From Bacteroides finegoldii DSM 17565 (GTDB lineage: Bacteria > Bacteroidota > Bacteroidia > Bacteroidales > Bacteroidaceae): 64,000 nucleotides of DNA. The notes beneath the pieces are model-generated. The model had not been told where the DNA came from, did no database searches, and saw only the letters and a list, made by a program, of their open reading frames with translations. The DNA lies in NCBI RefSeq assembly GCF_000156195.1, contig NZ_GG688330.1, positions 48,167 through 112,166 on the forward strand, given 5' to 3'. The translations under genes were made by a program, and so were the position numbers. Shown in pieces: positions 8,219-16,534 of the stretch. The stretch's first letter is position 1, and every line of letters starts with the position of its first letter.

Positions 8219-8249
8219 CAAAGATAGACTTTTAAGTGATACGTGTCAA
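8219..8249 (-). promoter_or_regulatory. Predicted greA promoter
   Basis: On the minus strand TTG (8247-8249) is separated by 20 bases from TATCTTTG (8219-8226), a good match to the Bacteroides housekeeping promoter. Transcription would start near 8212 and meet the hairpin at 8173-8195 before reaching greA. Confidence 0.65.
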
Positions 8250-8305
8250 GTTAAAAAAGCTGCTATGTAACATATTTAAATGAAATATGCTAATTTATAA
8301 CAACT

Positions 8306-9457
8306 TTAGAGTAATGACTTGACGGCAGCTTCCAAATCTTTGATATCTTCGCCGCGAAGTTTCAGTTCGTTGTTGCGATTAATCAGGAAGATGGACGGTA
8401 CTTGGCGTACATTATATACAGCTACATTCGTAGAATATACTCCGTTGCCATCGCGTACGCATACCCACGGAAGGTTGGCGGCCGATGTTTTCCAATAGTG
8501 CTCGTCCGCGTCGAGAGATACCTGGTAAATTTCCAGACCTTGCGAAGCGTATGTATTATATAGTTCGCGAAGCATCAGGTTATGGGGAGCACCTGCTGGC
8601 GACTGGAACACGGAGAAGTCAAGTAATACGACTTTACCTTTCAAGTCGGTCAGCTTACGTACATTTCCTTTTACGTCACGCAACGCGATATCTATAATTC
8701 CTGTTTCTACAATTTTGTCTTGCGGAATCTCCAAAGCTTTTGCTTGCGGCTGGCGTGTATTCTTCATGCCTTTAATAACAATGTTATAAAGATTCTTGGA
8801 GCGTACGGCATTGGGGAATGTGTTGTTGAGGCTCGTCGCTACGGCTGCAAAACATTTCACGTCATCTTTATTATTCAACGGATCGAATATCAGATAATTG
8901 TTCAGCTTCTGGAACAGTGCGAAATAGGCGGCTGCCGTGTTGGGAGCTGCGAAGATATAGTTCACTTTCACGTCCTCTTTATATTTACCGAGCAATGTTG
9001 CCAGACTGTCCTCAAAGACATCGTGTCCTATCTTGTTGCCGCGCAGTGCAGCCAACAGGTCATCCGCATTTTTCTGAAGACGGATTTGTTTCAGCGTCAG
9101 TTCTTTTATCTTGTTGCTGTTTTCCGAACCTTCTACGGTATAATCGGTGGAGAAGTCCATATACGGAGCTTTGATCTGAACCGTTTCGATAGAGTCTACA
9201 GAAAAGTTGATTACTTTGTCGTCTATCCGCAGACGGTAAAATTCGGGAGACTCGGGACGAGCTTGTTTAAAGCTGAATGTACCTTCACCTTTCAATTTCA
9301 CTGAATCGAGCGGAACAATACCTTCCAGACCGGAAGCTTCCAGATAAAGCATTTTGCCGTCGGCTCCTGATACATCCCCGGTTACCTGGAATTTAGGACC
9401 GGAACTACAAGCTGTAATAGTAAGTGCGGCAAGTGCTGCAAAAGTTATCTTTTTCAT
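8306..9457 (-). CDS. Thioredoxin-fold lipoprotein (DUF4369 + TlpA-like), CxxC missing
   Basis: 383 residues from the ATG at 9457; an upstream ATG at 9484 would spoil the signal peptide. A lipobox ends at C17 (LTITAC). Residues about 23-110 are a beta-rich DUF4369-like domain, 115-245 a helical linker, and 255-383 a thioredoxin/AhpC-TSA-like domain. Where TlpA/ResA proteins have WCxxC, this protein has FSVFQSPAGAP, with no cysteines. The cis-proline region VPSIFLINR is kept. It is therefore probably not an oxidoreductase, and may be a binding or scaffold protein of the envelope. It has its own promoter at 9482-9511 and is divergent from pnp. Confidence 0.85.
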   Translation of the reverse strand: MKKITFAALAALTITACSSGPKFQVTGDVSGADGKMLYLEASGLEGIVPLDSVKLKGEGTFSFKQARPESPEFYRLRIDDKVINFSVDSIETVQIKAPYMDFSTDYTVEGSENSNKIKELTLKQIRLQKNADDLLAALRGNKIGHDVFEDSLATLLGKYKEDVKVNYIFAAPNTAAAYFALFQKLNNYLIFDPLNNKDDVKCFAAVATSLNNTFPNAVRSKNLYNIVIKGMKNTRQPQAKALEIPQDKIVETGIIDIALRDVKGNVRKLTDLKGKVVLLDFSVFQSPAGAPHNLMLRELYNTYASQGLEIYQVSLDADEHYWKTSAANLPWVCVRDGNGVYSTNVAVYNVRQVPSIFLINRNNELKLRGEDIKDLEAAVKSLL

Positions 9458-9481
9458 ATAGCGTGTGTTATTTACGAGTTG

Positions 9482-9511
9482 CAAATATACTTCTTTTCGA
9501 GATTAGTCAAA
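9482..9511 (-). promoter_or_regulatory. Predicted promoter of the thioredoxin-fold lipoprotein
   Basis: On the minus strand TTTG (9508-9511) is separated by 18 bases from TATATTTG (9482-9489). The -7 box lies 25 bases before the ATG at 9457, leaving a short leader. Confidence 0.6.
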
Positions 9512-9605
9512 GCATTTTGTTGTGTTCTTCTCCTAATTTTGAAAAAAAAATCGGTTTGCAACTAACTTTTTATCTCATTTCCACCTGATTACCACGATAA
9601 ATGTA

Positions 9606-9613
9606 TATCTTTG
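9606..9613 (+). promoter_or_regulatory. Predicted -7 box of pnp
   Basis: TATCTTTG matches TAnnTTTG, 40 bases upstream of the pnp ATG. No clear -33 TTTG is present at the expected distance, so this is moderate evidence only. Confidence 0.5.
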
Positions 9614-9653
9614 CAGGAATTTTGAAAGAAAAAGTATAGATAAAACAATTTTT

Positions 9654-11780
9654 ATGATTAACCCAATTGTTAAGACGATCGAGTTGGCGGATGGAAGAAC
9701 CATTACACTCGAAACGGGAAAGTTGGCAAAACAGGCAGACGGTTCTGTAATGCTACGCATGGGCAACACCATGTTATTAGCTACTGTTTGTGCCGCTAAA
9801 GATGCAGTTCCCGGAACAGATTTCATGCCTTTACAGGTAGAATACAAAGAAAAATTTGCGGCATTCGGCCGTTTCCCGGGTGGTTTCACCAAGCGAGAAG
9901 GTAGAGCTTCTGACTATGAGATTCTGACATGCCGTCTCGTTGACCGTGCTCTCCGTCCTTTATTCCCTGATAATTATCATGCAGAGGTATATGTGAACAT
10001 CATCCTCTTCTCGGCTGATGGTGTAGATATGCCGGATGCATTGGCAGGACTTGCAGCTTCTGCAGCACTTGCCGTTTCCGATATTCCGTTCAACGGACCT
10101 ATCTCTGAAGTACGTGTGGCACGTATCGACGGTCAGTTCGTTATCAACCCGACTTTTGAACAACTCGAAAAAGCAGATATGGACCTTATGGTTGCCGCTA
10201 CTTATGAGAACATCATGATGGTGGAAGGCGAAATGCAGGAAGTGTCTGAGGCTGAATTGCTGGAAGCCATGAAAGTGGCTCACGAAGCCATCAAGATTCA
10301 TTGCAAGGCTCAGATGGAGTTGACAGAAGCGGTAGGTAAGACGGTAAAACGTGAATATTGTCACGAAGTGAACGACGAAGAATTGCGTAAGGCAGTTCGT
10401 GAGGCTTGTTATGACAAGGCTTACGCCGTAGCAGCTTCAGGAAATAACAATAAGCACGAGCGTTTTGACGCTTTCGAAGCTATCCGTGAAGAGTTCAAGG
10501 CTCAGTTCTCTGAAGAAGAGTTGGAAGAAAAAGGACCTCTGATCGACCGTTACTATCATGATGTGGAAAAAGAAGCAATGCGCCGTTCCATCCTTGACGA
10601 AGGCAAGCGTTTGGATGGCCGTAAGACTACTGAAATCCGCCCGATCTGGTGTGAGGTTGGCCCGTTGCCCGGTCCTCACGGATCCGCTATCTTTACTCGT
10701 GGAGAGACTCAGTCATTGACTTCTGTTACGCTGGGTACTAAGATGGACGAAAAGATTATCGACGATGTTCTGGAACACGGAAAAGAACGTTTCCTGTTGC
10801 ATTATAACTTCCCTCCTTTCTCTACAGGTGAAGCAAAAGCACAGCGTGGTGTAGGCCGTCGCGAAATCGGCCACGGTCACCTGGCTTGGCGTGCTTTGAA
10901 AGGACAGATTCCTGCTGACTATCCGTATGTAGTACGTGTAGTTTCCGATATCCTCGAATCTAACGGTTCTTCTTCTATGGCAACCGTATGTGCCGGTACA
11001 TTGGCATTGATGGATGCAGGTGTGAAAATCAAGAAGCCGGTATCAGGTATCGCTATGGGACTGATTAAGAATCCGGGTGAAGAAAAATATGCCGTATTGT
11101 CCGATATACTCGGTGATGAGGATCATCTCGGAGATATGGACTTCAAAGTGACTGGAACAAAGGATGGTATCACTGCTACTCAGATGGATATCAAGGTAGA
11201 CGGTCTGTCATACGAAATTCTGGAACGTGCTTTGAATCAGGCAAAAGAAGGTCGTATGCACATCCTGAACAAGATTACCGAAACAATTGCCGAGCCGCGT
11301 GCTGAACTGAAAGAACACGCTCCGCGTATCGAGACAATGACGATTCCTAAAGAATTTATCGGTGCAGTGATCGGTCCTGGCGGTAAGATTATTCAAGGTA
11401 TGCAGGAAGAGACAGGTGCTGTGATTACTATCGAGGAAATTGATGGTATGGGACGCATCGAGGTTTCAGGAACAAATAAGAAATGTATTGATGATGCAAT
11501 GCGTATGATCAAAGCGATCGTTGCTGTTCCCGAAGTAGGCGAAGTGTATAAAGGTAAAGTTCGTTCTATCATGCCTTATGGTGCGTTTGTCGAATTCTTG
11601 CCGGGCAAGGACGGTTTGCTGCACATCTCCGAAATTGATTGGAAACGTCTTGAGACTGTAGAAGAAGCCGGAATTAAGGAAGGTGATGAGATTGACGTGA
11701 AGTTGATCGATATCGATCCGAAAACCGGTAAATTCAAACTTTCTAGAAAAGTTTTGTTGCCAAGACCGGAAAAGAAGTAA
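9654..11780 (+). CDS. pnp: Polynucleotide phosphorylase
   Basis: A 708-residue 3'-5' phosphorolytic exoribonuclease that works as a trimer in mRNA decay. The order is canonical: RNase PH-like domain 1 (about 1-145), a helical domain (150-240), RNase PH-like domain 2 (about 310-545, with FPPFSTGEAKAQRGVGRREIGHG), a KH domain with the GPGGKIIQGMQEETGA loop, and a C-terminal S1 domain (VYKGKVRSIMPYGAFVEFLP). Length is close to E. coli (711). The gene stands alone with a -7 box at 9606 and a strong terminator at 11808. No rpsO is upstream, where it sits in many Proteobacteria. Confidence 0.99.
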   Translation: MINPIVKTIELADGRTITLETGKLAKQADGSVMLRMGNTMLLATVCAAKDAVPGTDFMPLQVEYKEKFAAFGRFPGGFTKREGRASDYEILTCRLVDRALRPLFPDNYHAEVYVNIILFSADGVDMPDALAGLAASAALAVSDIPFNGPISEVRVARIDGQFVINPTFEQLEKADMDLMVAATYENIMMVEGEMQEVSEAELLEAMKVAHEAIKIHCKAQMELTEAVGKTVKREYCHEVNDEELRKAVREACYDKAYAVAASGNNNKHERFDAFEAIREEFKAQFSEEELEEKGPLIDRYYHDVEKEAMRRSILDEGKRLDGRKTTEIRPIWCEVGPLPGPHGSAIFTRGETQSLTSVTLGTKMDEKIIDDVLEHGKERFLLHYNFPPFSTGEAKAQRGVGRREIGHGHLAWRALKGQIPADYPYVVRVVSDILESNGSSSMATVCAGTLALMDAGVKIKKPVSGIAMGLIKNPGEEKYAVLSDILGDEDHLGDMDFKVTGTKDGITATQMDIKVDGLSYEILERALNQAKEGRMHILNKITETIAEPRAELKEHAPRIETMTIPKEFIGAVIGPGGKIIQGMQEETGAVITIEEIDGMGRIEVSGTNKKCIDDAMRMIKAIVAVPEVGEVYKGKVRSIMPYGAFVEFLPGKDGLLHISEIDWKRLETVEEAGIKEGDEIDVKLIDIDPKTGKFKLSRKVLLPRPEKK

Positions 11781-11807
11781 AGAGCGAATAGCTTTATAAT
11801 AGTAAGG

Positions 11808-11843
11808 ATAGTCCGAAAACTTAGTTTTCGGGCTATTTTTTTT
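11808..11843 (+). terminator. Intrinsic terminator of pnp
   Basis: ATAGTCCGAAAAC (11808-11820), a three-base loop and GTTTTCGGGCTAT (11824-11836) form a 13-bp stem with one G-U pair, followed by a run of seven T. Confidence 0.9.
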
Positions 11844-11888
11844 ATACGATGAATAGGGAATAAGGAGAGAGAATCGGGCTAAAAAAGA

Positions 11889-11920
11889 GAATCGGAAAGT
11901 ACCCCCATACTTCCCGATTC
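11889..11920. other. Inverted repeat in the pnp-buk convergent spacer
   Basis: GAATCGG-A-AAGTA and TACTT-C-CCGATTC form a 12-bp stem broken by one A/C mismatch, with a short C-rich loop. It lies 109 bases past the pnp stop. An A-run precedes it, so on the minus strand it would read as a terminator with a T-run, possibly for buk transcripts that run through the spacer. Confidence 0.45.
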
Positions 11921-12329
11921 GAAACAGTCAAAAATCGACCTTAATCAATTTATTAACTTAACACGTTGCAAATATATGAGATTTTTTTCTTAGAAAGGAC
12001 TTTTTACTAAAAAAAGTTTAGACTGCGAGGATAATATGCTTTTCCGTTTGTTGTTGCTTGAGATGTTTGTCGGCTGTTATAAAGGAGTGATTTTACTTGG
12101 TTTTTAATGTCGCTTTTCTTGTTTTTCTTATATTAATTTCGTATCTTAAGAAATTTTGTTTTTGCCTGTTTGGGTGGTCACTTTGCAAAGTGATGTTTGT
12201 CATTCTATAAAGTGCCATTTGTCTTCTTATAAGGGGACATTGGTCACCTTGTAAGGTGACGACTACCCGTGTGCATAAAAAGGAACTGTTTTGTGCGCGT
12301 CAATTCCTTATTCTCTGTGTGGAGCAACC
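11921..12329. other. Non-coding convergent spacer with a 22-base palindrome array
   Basis: No gene was found here. Up to about 12170 the sequence is AT-rich with no obvious motif. From 12178 to 12260 there are four palindromic cores whose centres are exactly 22 bases apart (12185.5, 12207.5, 12229.5, 12251.5). The first core, TCACTTTGCAAAGTGA (12178-12193), and the last, GTCACCTTGTAAGGTGAC (12243-12260), are near-perfect dyads; the middle two are degenerate. The stretch from 12261 to 12329 shows nothing recognisable. Confidence 0.7.
12178..12260. repeat. Four tandem 22-base palindromic units
   Basis: The dyad cores are TCACTTTGCAAAGTGA, CATTCTATAAAGTG, GTCTTCTTATAAGGGGAC and GTCACCTTGTAAGGTGAC, joined by short linkers such as TGTTTG and CCATTTG. 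The constant 22-base step is about two helical turns, and 22 is not a multiple of three, so the array is not coding. It sits between convergent pnp and buk, which makes a simple promoter operator unlikely. Confidence 0.7.
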
Positions 12330-13391
12330 TTACTTATATACTTGTATCGGCAATTCTCCCCGTAATGCGCCGAGTGCATTGAGGGCTAATGCTTCCAATT
12401 CATCTTCTCCGGGATATACATATACGGGAGCAATGAATGATATGCGTTCTTTCAATCGGCTGATTACATAATCGGAATGCGCGATACCGCCTGTCAGTAG
12501 AATGGCGTCCGTCTTTCCGTAGAGCACGGTAGCGGCAGCTCCTATCTCTTTGGCGATATTGTAAATCATGGCATCCAATATCAGTTTGGCGTGATGGTCG
12601 CCTGCTTCAATGGAACGTATGACGGTGGGGATGTCGGTTGTTCCCAGATGGGCAGCCAGTCCGGCACGTCCGGAAATACGTTTTTTAAGTTCGTCGTTCG
12701 TGAACCGGCCGCTGTGGCACAAGTCAATCAACTGCCCGGCAGGCAGTGTGCCGGCACGTTCGGGGGAGAAAGGCCCGGAGCCGTCCAATGCATTGTTGGC
12801 GTCTATCGCTCTTCCGTGCCGGTGGACGGCTACGGAAATCCCTCCACCTAAATGGCAGACAATCAGATCTAAATCTTCATATTTTGTGCGCTGCTCTTTA
12901 GCGAAGCGTCGGGCGATGGCCCGTTGGTTCAATGCGTGCCAGATAGTGATTTTCGGCATGAGTGGAGAGCCTGTGATACGGGCAACGTCTTCCAGCTCGT
13001 CAACAACGCCCGGATCTGCGATGAAAGCCCGGCAACCGGGAAGCAAGAGGCTGAGTTCGGAAGCTATGAGACAACCCAAATTACAAGCGTGATTGCGCAT
13101 GGCATGGATGATATCGTCCAACATGACATCGTTTACCTCATACACTCCACCGGGAATCGGTTTCAACAGTCCTCCCCGTCCGATGATCGCATCAAAGTCG
13201 AAAGGTATCTTTTCGGACTCCAGCGCTTTCAGTACCAGGTTCTTGCGGAATTCAAACTGATCGATAATACGTGGAAATGCGGCTAACTCTTCTGTCGTAT
13301 GTTTTATGTTGCGGATTAGCAATGGCGTTTCATTCTCATAAACGGCTATTTTGGTGGACGTGGAGCCGGGGTTGATAACTAGAATCTTCAT
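12330..13391 (-). CDS. buk: Butyrate kinase
   Basis: A 353-residue ASKHA-family acyl kinase that makes butyrate (or branched-chain acid) and ATP from the acyl phosphate. The N-terminal phosphate-1 motif LVINPGSTSTKIAV, the central LIVCHLGGGISVAVHRHG, and the C-terminal ILLTGGIAHSDYV adenosine motif are all present. Length matches Buk (about 355). It follows ptb by 23 bases. In Bacteroides, which mainly make acetate, propionate and succinate, this pair more likely handles isobutyryl- and isovaleryl-CoA from amino acids; that is inference. Confidence 0.96.
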   Translation of the reverse strand: MKILVINPGSTSTKIAVYENETPLLIRNIKHTTEELAAFPRIIDQFEFRKNLVLKALESEKIPFDFDAIIGRGGLLKPIPGGVYEVNDVMLDDIIHAMRNHACNLGCLIASELSLLLPGCRAFIADPGVVDELEDVARITGSPLMPKITIWHALNQRAIARRFAKEQRTKYEDLDLIVCHLGGGISVAVHRHGRAIDANNALDGSGPFSPERAGTLPAGQLIDLCHSGRFTNDELKKRISGRAGLAAHLGTTDIPTVIRSIEAGDHHAKLILDAMIYNIAKEIGAAATVLYGKTDAILLTGGIAHSDYVISRLKERISFIAPVYVYPGEDELEALALNALGALRGELPIQVYK

Positions 13392-13414
13392 GGATCGTGA
13401 GGCTTAAGTGTGAT

Positions 13415-14374
13415 TTAGATGGATGAACTTGCAACTTGAGTGCCCTGCTTCCTGCATTCACAGTCTCCCGACACTTGCAGGCATGCCATAGCGATACTGT
13501 AATATTTGGACAATCCGGAGTCACTGCGCGAAGGAAGAACCACCGGGCAGATAGGTCCTTGCAACAATCCCGCCATCTCTGCTTTGGCGAAGAGGGAAAC
13601 GGACTTGTAAAAAGCATTCCCCGATTCGATATTCGGGAAAATCAGTACATCTGCCTGTCCGTTGATGGGGGAGACGATTCCTTTGATATCCCCGCTTGCC
13701 TGTTCGCAGGAAGTACGCACGTCCAATGGTCCGTCAATAATTACATTGCCGAACTCGCCGGCTTCGGCAAGCTCTACGATATTCACATAATCCAATGAAT
13801 GAGGGAATTTGGCACTGACCTTTTCGGTGCAGTGTATTAATGAGATGCGCGGTTGTTCGATCCCGAAATGACGGCAGGTGCAGATAGCATACCAGATCAT
13901 TTCAATGCGTTGCTGCAATGTAGGACGCGGAATGACGGCTGCATCCGAGAAGAAAAGCAGCTTATCGTACGTCGGTATCTCCATGACGGCAAGATGAGTC
14001 AGGATTTTTCCTTTAGGGAGCAAGCCTTTCTCCTTGTCGAGGATGGCGTGCAACAGATTGTCCGTATTGATAATCCCTTTCATCAGGATATCGGCTCCCC
14101 CTTCGCGGACGATACGCACCGCTTCACGCGCCGCTTCGTCGGGGTCCTCTATATGAAGGGTTTTCACATATTCGGGATATTGCTTGAGTGTGGGATATTT
14201 CTCCAGAATGGCTGAATCTCCGATCATGAGAAACTCCGCAATGCCCTCTTCCAAAGCGCGGGAAATGGCGTACTCCGTATTGGGGTCGTTGGCACAGACT
14301 ACGGCGATACGTTTTCTGCGGTTCAGTACTTTAAGATGGGCTGTCAGTTGAGCGAAATTTCGAATAGGTTCCAT
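13415..14374 (-). CDS. ptb: Phosphate butyryltransferase
   Basis: A 319-residue enzyme of the phosphate acetyl/butyryltransferase fold, converting acyl-CoA and phosphate to acyl phosphate and CoA for Buk. Visible family features include IAVVCANDPNTEYAISRALEEG near the N-terminus, GGADILMKGIINTDNLLHA in the middle, and the C-terminal ADVLIFPNIESGNAFYKS. The C-terminus has a cysteine-rich tail (GDCECRKQG) after the conserved core. It is the first gene of ptb-buk. The upstream region is shared with the divergent S66 peptidase gene. Confidence 0.95.
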   Translation of the reverse strand: MEPIRNFAQLTAHLKVLNRRKRIAVVCANDPNTEYAISRALEEGIAEFLMIGDSAILEKYPTLKQYPEYVKTLHIEDPDEAAREAVRIVREGGADILMKGIINTDNLLHAILDKEKGLLPKGKILTHLAVMEIPTYDKLLFFSDAAVIPRPTLQQRIEMIWYAICTCRHFGIEQPRISLIHCTEKVSAKFPHSLDYVNIVELAEAGEFGNVIIDGPLDVRTSCEQASGDIKGIVSPINGQADVLIFPNIESGNAFYKSVSLFAKAEMAGLLQGPICPVVLPSRSDSGLSKYYSIAMACLQVSGDCECRKQGTQVASSSI

Positions 14375-14514
14375 AACGTTAGATTTTTAGCAAATATCTG
14401 AAAAATCATTGAAAAAATAACGATTCCAAACCGAAAAGTTGCGCTTGTGATGTAACATTTTGCTATATTTTGTTTGTTTTGTCGGGTAGATGCGCTTAGA
14501 ATCGTTTTTTCGTG

Positions 14515-14522
14515 TATTTTTG
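14515..14522 (+). promoter_or_regulatory. Predicted -7 box for the S66 peptidase gene
   Basis: TATTTTTG matches TAnnTTTG and lies 39 bases upstream of the chosen ATG at 14562. It lies within the frame extension from 14490, which supports the downstream start. Confidence 0.5.
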
Positions 14523-14561
14523 CATGAGCAAATCTACCGAATCATAAATAGATTATTAAGT

Positions 14562-15470
14562 ATGGATATTCAATTTCCTCCCTTTTTGCAGAAAGACGAT
14601 AAAGTGGTCATCGTATCACCTTCCAGTAAGATAGATAAGCTGTTCTTGAAAGGTGCGAAGAAACGGTTGGAGTCATGGGGCTTGAAGGTCGCTATGGGAA
14701 AACATGCCGGTGGCTCTTCCGGCCGGTTTGCCGGAACAGTCAAACAACGCTTGGATGATTTGCAGGATGCAATGGACGATCCGAAAGTAAAAGCCATCCT
14801 TTGCAGCCGGGGCGGGTATGGAGCGGTTCATCTGATTGACAAACTTGATTTTACCGCTTTCCGCGAACATCCGAAATGGCTGCTTGGTTTCAGTGATATT
14901 ACCGCTCTGCATAACCTGTTCCAGAAAAACGGTTATGCTTCGTTGCATTCATTGATGGCGCGCCATCTTACGGTGGAGCCGGAGGATGATCTGTGTTCGC
15001 TTTATTTGAAGGATATATTGTCGGGCAATCTTCCTGTTTATACTTGTGAGAAGCATAAGTTGAACAGGAAGGGCAGTGCGGAAGGTATTTTGCGGGGCGG
15101 AAATATGGCGGTGGCTTATGGCTTGCGCGGTACTCCATACGATATTCCGGCAGTGGGAACAGTGCTCTTTATAGAAGATGTGGGCGAACGTCCTCATGCC
15201 ATTGAGCGTATGATGTATAACTTGAAATTGGGTGGTGTGCTCGAAAAATTGTCCGGGCTCATCATCGGACAGTTTACGGAATATGAAGAAGACCGTTCGC
15301 TGGGCAAGGAACTGTATGCGGCTTTGGCGGATTTGGTGAAAGAGTATGATTATCCCGTTTGTTTTAATTTTCCGGTGGGACATGTCGCGCACAATCTGCC
15401 GCTTATCAATGGAGCCAGAGTGGAGTTCACCGTTGGAAAGAAAAATGTGGAATTAAAGTTTATATGTTAA
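14562..15470 (+). CDS. LD-carboxypeptidase (peptidase family S66)
   Basis: 302 residues. It removes the terminal D-Ala from murein tetrapeptides in peptidoglycan recycling. The Ser-Glu-His triad of S66 is visible: S111 in LLGFSDITALH, E205 in LFIEDVGE and H274 in FPVGHVAHN. The N-terminal substrate loop CSRGGYGAVHLID is conserved. I chose MDIQFPPFLQKDD at 14562 over an ATG at 14490, because a predicted -7 box falls between them and the extension is unlike LdcA. No signal peptide is seen, so it is cytosolic. It is upstream of the cyclase-like lipoprotein and sufE. Confidence 0.93.
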   Translation: MDIQFPPFLQKDDKVVIVSPSSKIDKLFLKGAKKRLESWGLKVAMGKHAGGSSGRFAGTVKQRLDDLQDAMDDPKVKAILCSRGGYGAVHLIDKLDFTAFREHPKWLLGFSDITALHNLFQKNGYASLHSLMARHLTVEPEDDLCSLYLKDILSGNLPVYTCEKHKLNRKGSAEGILRGGNMAVAYGLRGTPYDIPAVGTVLFIEDVGERPHAIERMMYNLKLGGVLEKLSGLIIGQFTEYEEDRSLGKELYAALADLVKEYDYPVCFNFPVGHVAHNLPLINGARVEFTVGKKNVELKFIC

Positions 15471-15540
15471 TAATCTATTCCATCCGGGTGATACTCTGAT
15501 GAAAATAATTAATTTTGAGACCTTAATAGATAAGAGGATA

Positions 15541-16524
15541 ATGAAAAAGAAATCTATGATGTTACTGACGACTGCTTTTCTGCTACTGTCTGCATTTTCG
15601 TGCGGAGGAGGCAACAAAGCGAATACAACTAATGAACAAAGCGAAAAGATAGTGGTGAATGTACCTCAGTTTGATGCGGACAGCGCTTATTTGTACGTAA
15701 AGAATCAAGTGGACTTCGGACCTCGTGTCCCCAACACAAAGGGGCATGTAGCTTGTGGAAACTATCTGGCGCAGCAATTGAAGGAGTTTGGCGCACAGGT
15801 GACCGATCAGTATGCAGATTTGATAGCTTATGACGGTACTTTGCTGAAGGCTAGAAACATCATTGGCTCCTATAAGCCGGAAAGTAAGAAAAGAATCGCT
15901 TTGTTCGCACATTGGGACACACGCCCATGGGCCGACAATGATCCTGACAAAAAGAATCATAAAACACCTATTCTCGGTGCTAATGACGGAGCAAGCGGGG
16001 TGGGAGCTTTGCTGGAGATTGCCCGTCTGGTTCATCAACAGCAACCGGAGCTTGGAATCGACATCATTTTTCTTGATGCGGAAGATTATGGAGCGCACGA
16101 TCAGGATAACGAAGAGTCGTGGTGTCTGGGAGCACAGTATTGGGCGCGCAATCCTCATGTTCAAGGATACAATGCCCGTTTCGGAATTCTGCTTGATATG
16201 GTAGGAGGTAAGAATACGGTCTTTCTGAAAGAATCCTATTCCGAGAAGTTTGCGCCGGACGTTAATAAGAAGGTTTGGAAGGCTGCCCGGAAGCTGGGAT
16301 ACGGCAATCTGTTTATCAATGAAGATGGAGGAGGGGTGACGGACGATCATTTGTTCATTAACCGGTTGGCGCGTATCAAGACAATTGATATCATTGCTTC
16401 TGATCCGGAAGGTGGATTTACTCCTACCTGGCATACCCTCACGGATAATATGGATCACATTGATAAGAATACATTGAAAGCAGTCGGTCAGACTGTATTG
16501 GAGGTAATCTATAACGAGAAATAA
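15541..16524 (+). CDS. Glutaminyl-peptide cyclotransferase-like M28 lipoprotein
   Basis: 327 residues with a lipoprotein signal ending at C21 (LLSAFSC). The single-zinc M28 set of glutaminyl cyclases is visible: D149 in GANDGASG, E181 in FLDAEDYG and H298 in TPTWHTLTDN. HWDTRPWADND is also typical of animal-type bacterial cyclases known from Porphyromonas and Prevotella. Such enzymes convert N-terminal Gln to pyroglutamate on exported proteins; in Bacteroidetes many signal peptidase I products begin with Gln. An M28 aminopeptidase remains possible. The start at 15541 fits the signal peptide; a longer frame from 15499 does not. Confidence 0.88.
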   Translation: MKKKSMMLLTTAFLLLSAFSCGGGNKANTTNEQSEKIVVNVPQFDADSAYLYVKNQVDFGPRVPNTKGHVACGNYLAQQLKEFGAQVTDQYADLIAYDGTLLKARNIIGSYKPESKKRIALFAHWDTRPWADNDPDKKNHKTPILGANDGASGVGALLEIARLVHQQQPELGIDIIFLDAEDYGAHDQDNEESWCLGAQYWARNPHVQGYNARFGILLDMVGGKNTVFLKESYSEKFAPDVNKKVWKAARKLGYGNLFINEDGGGVTDDHLFINRLARIKTIDIIASDPEGGFTPTWHTLTDNMDHIDKNTLKAVGQTVLEVIYNEK

Positions 16525-16534
16525 AATAAATAGT

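Noticed and set aside
12178..12260. CRISPR array
   Set aside because: The units are palindromic, 22 bases apart and diverged, with no identical repeats separated by unique spacers.
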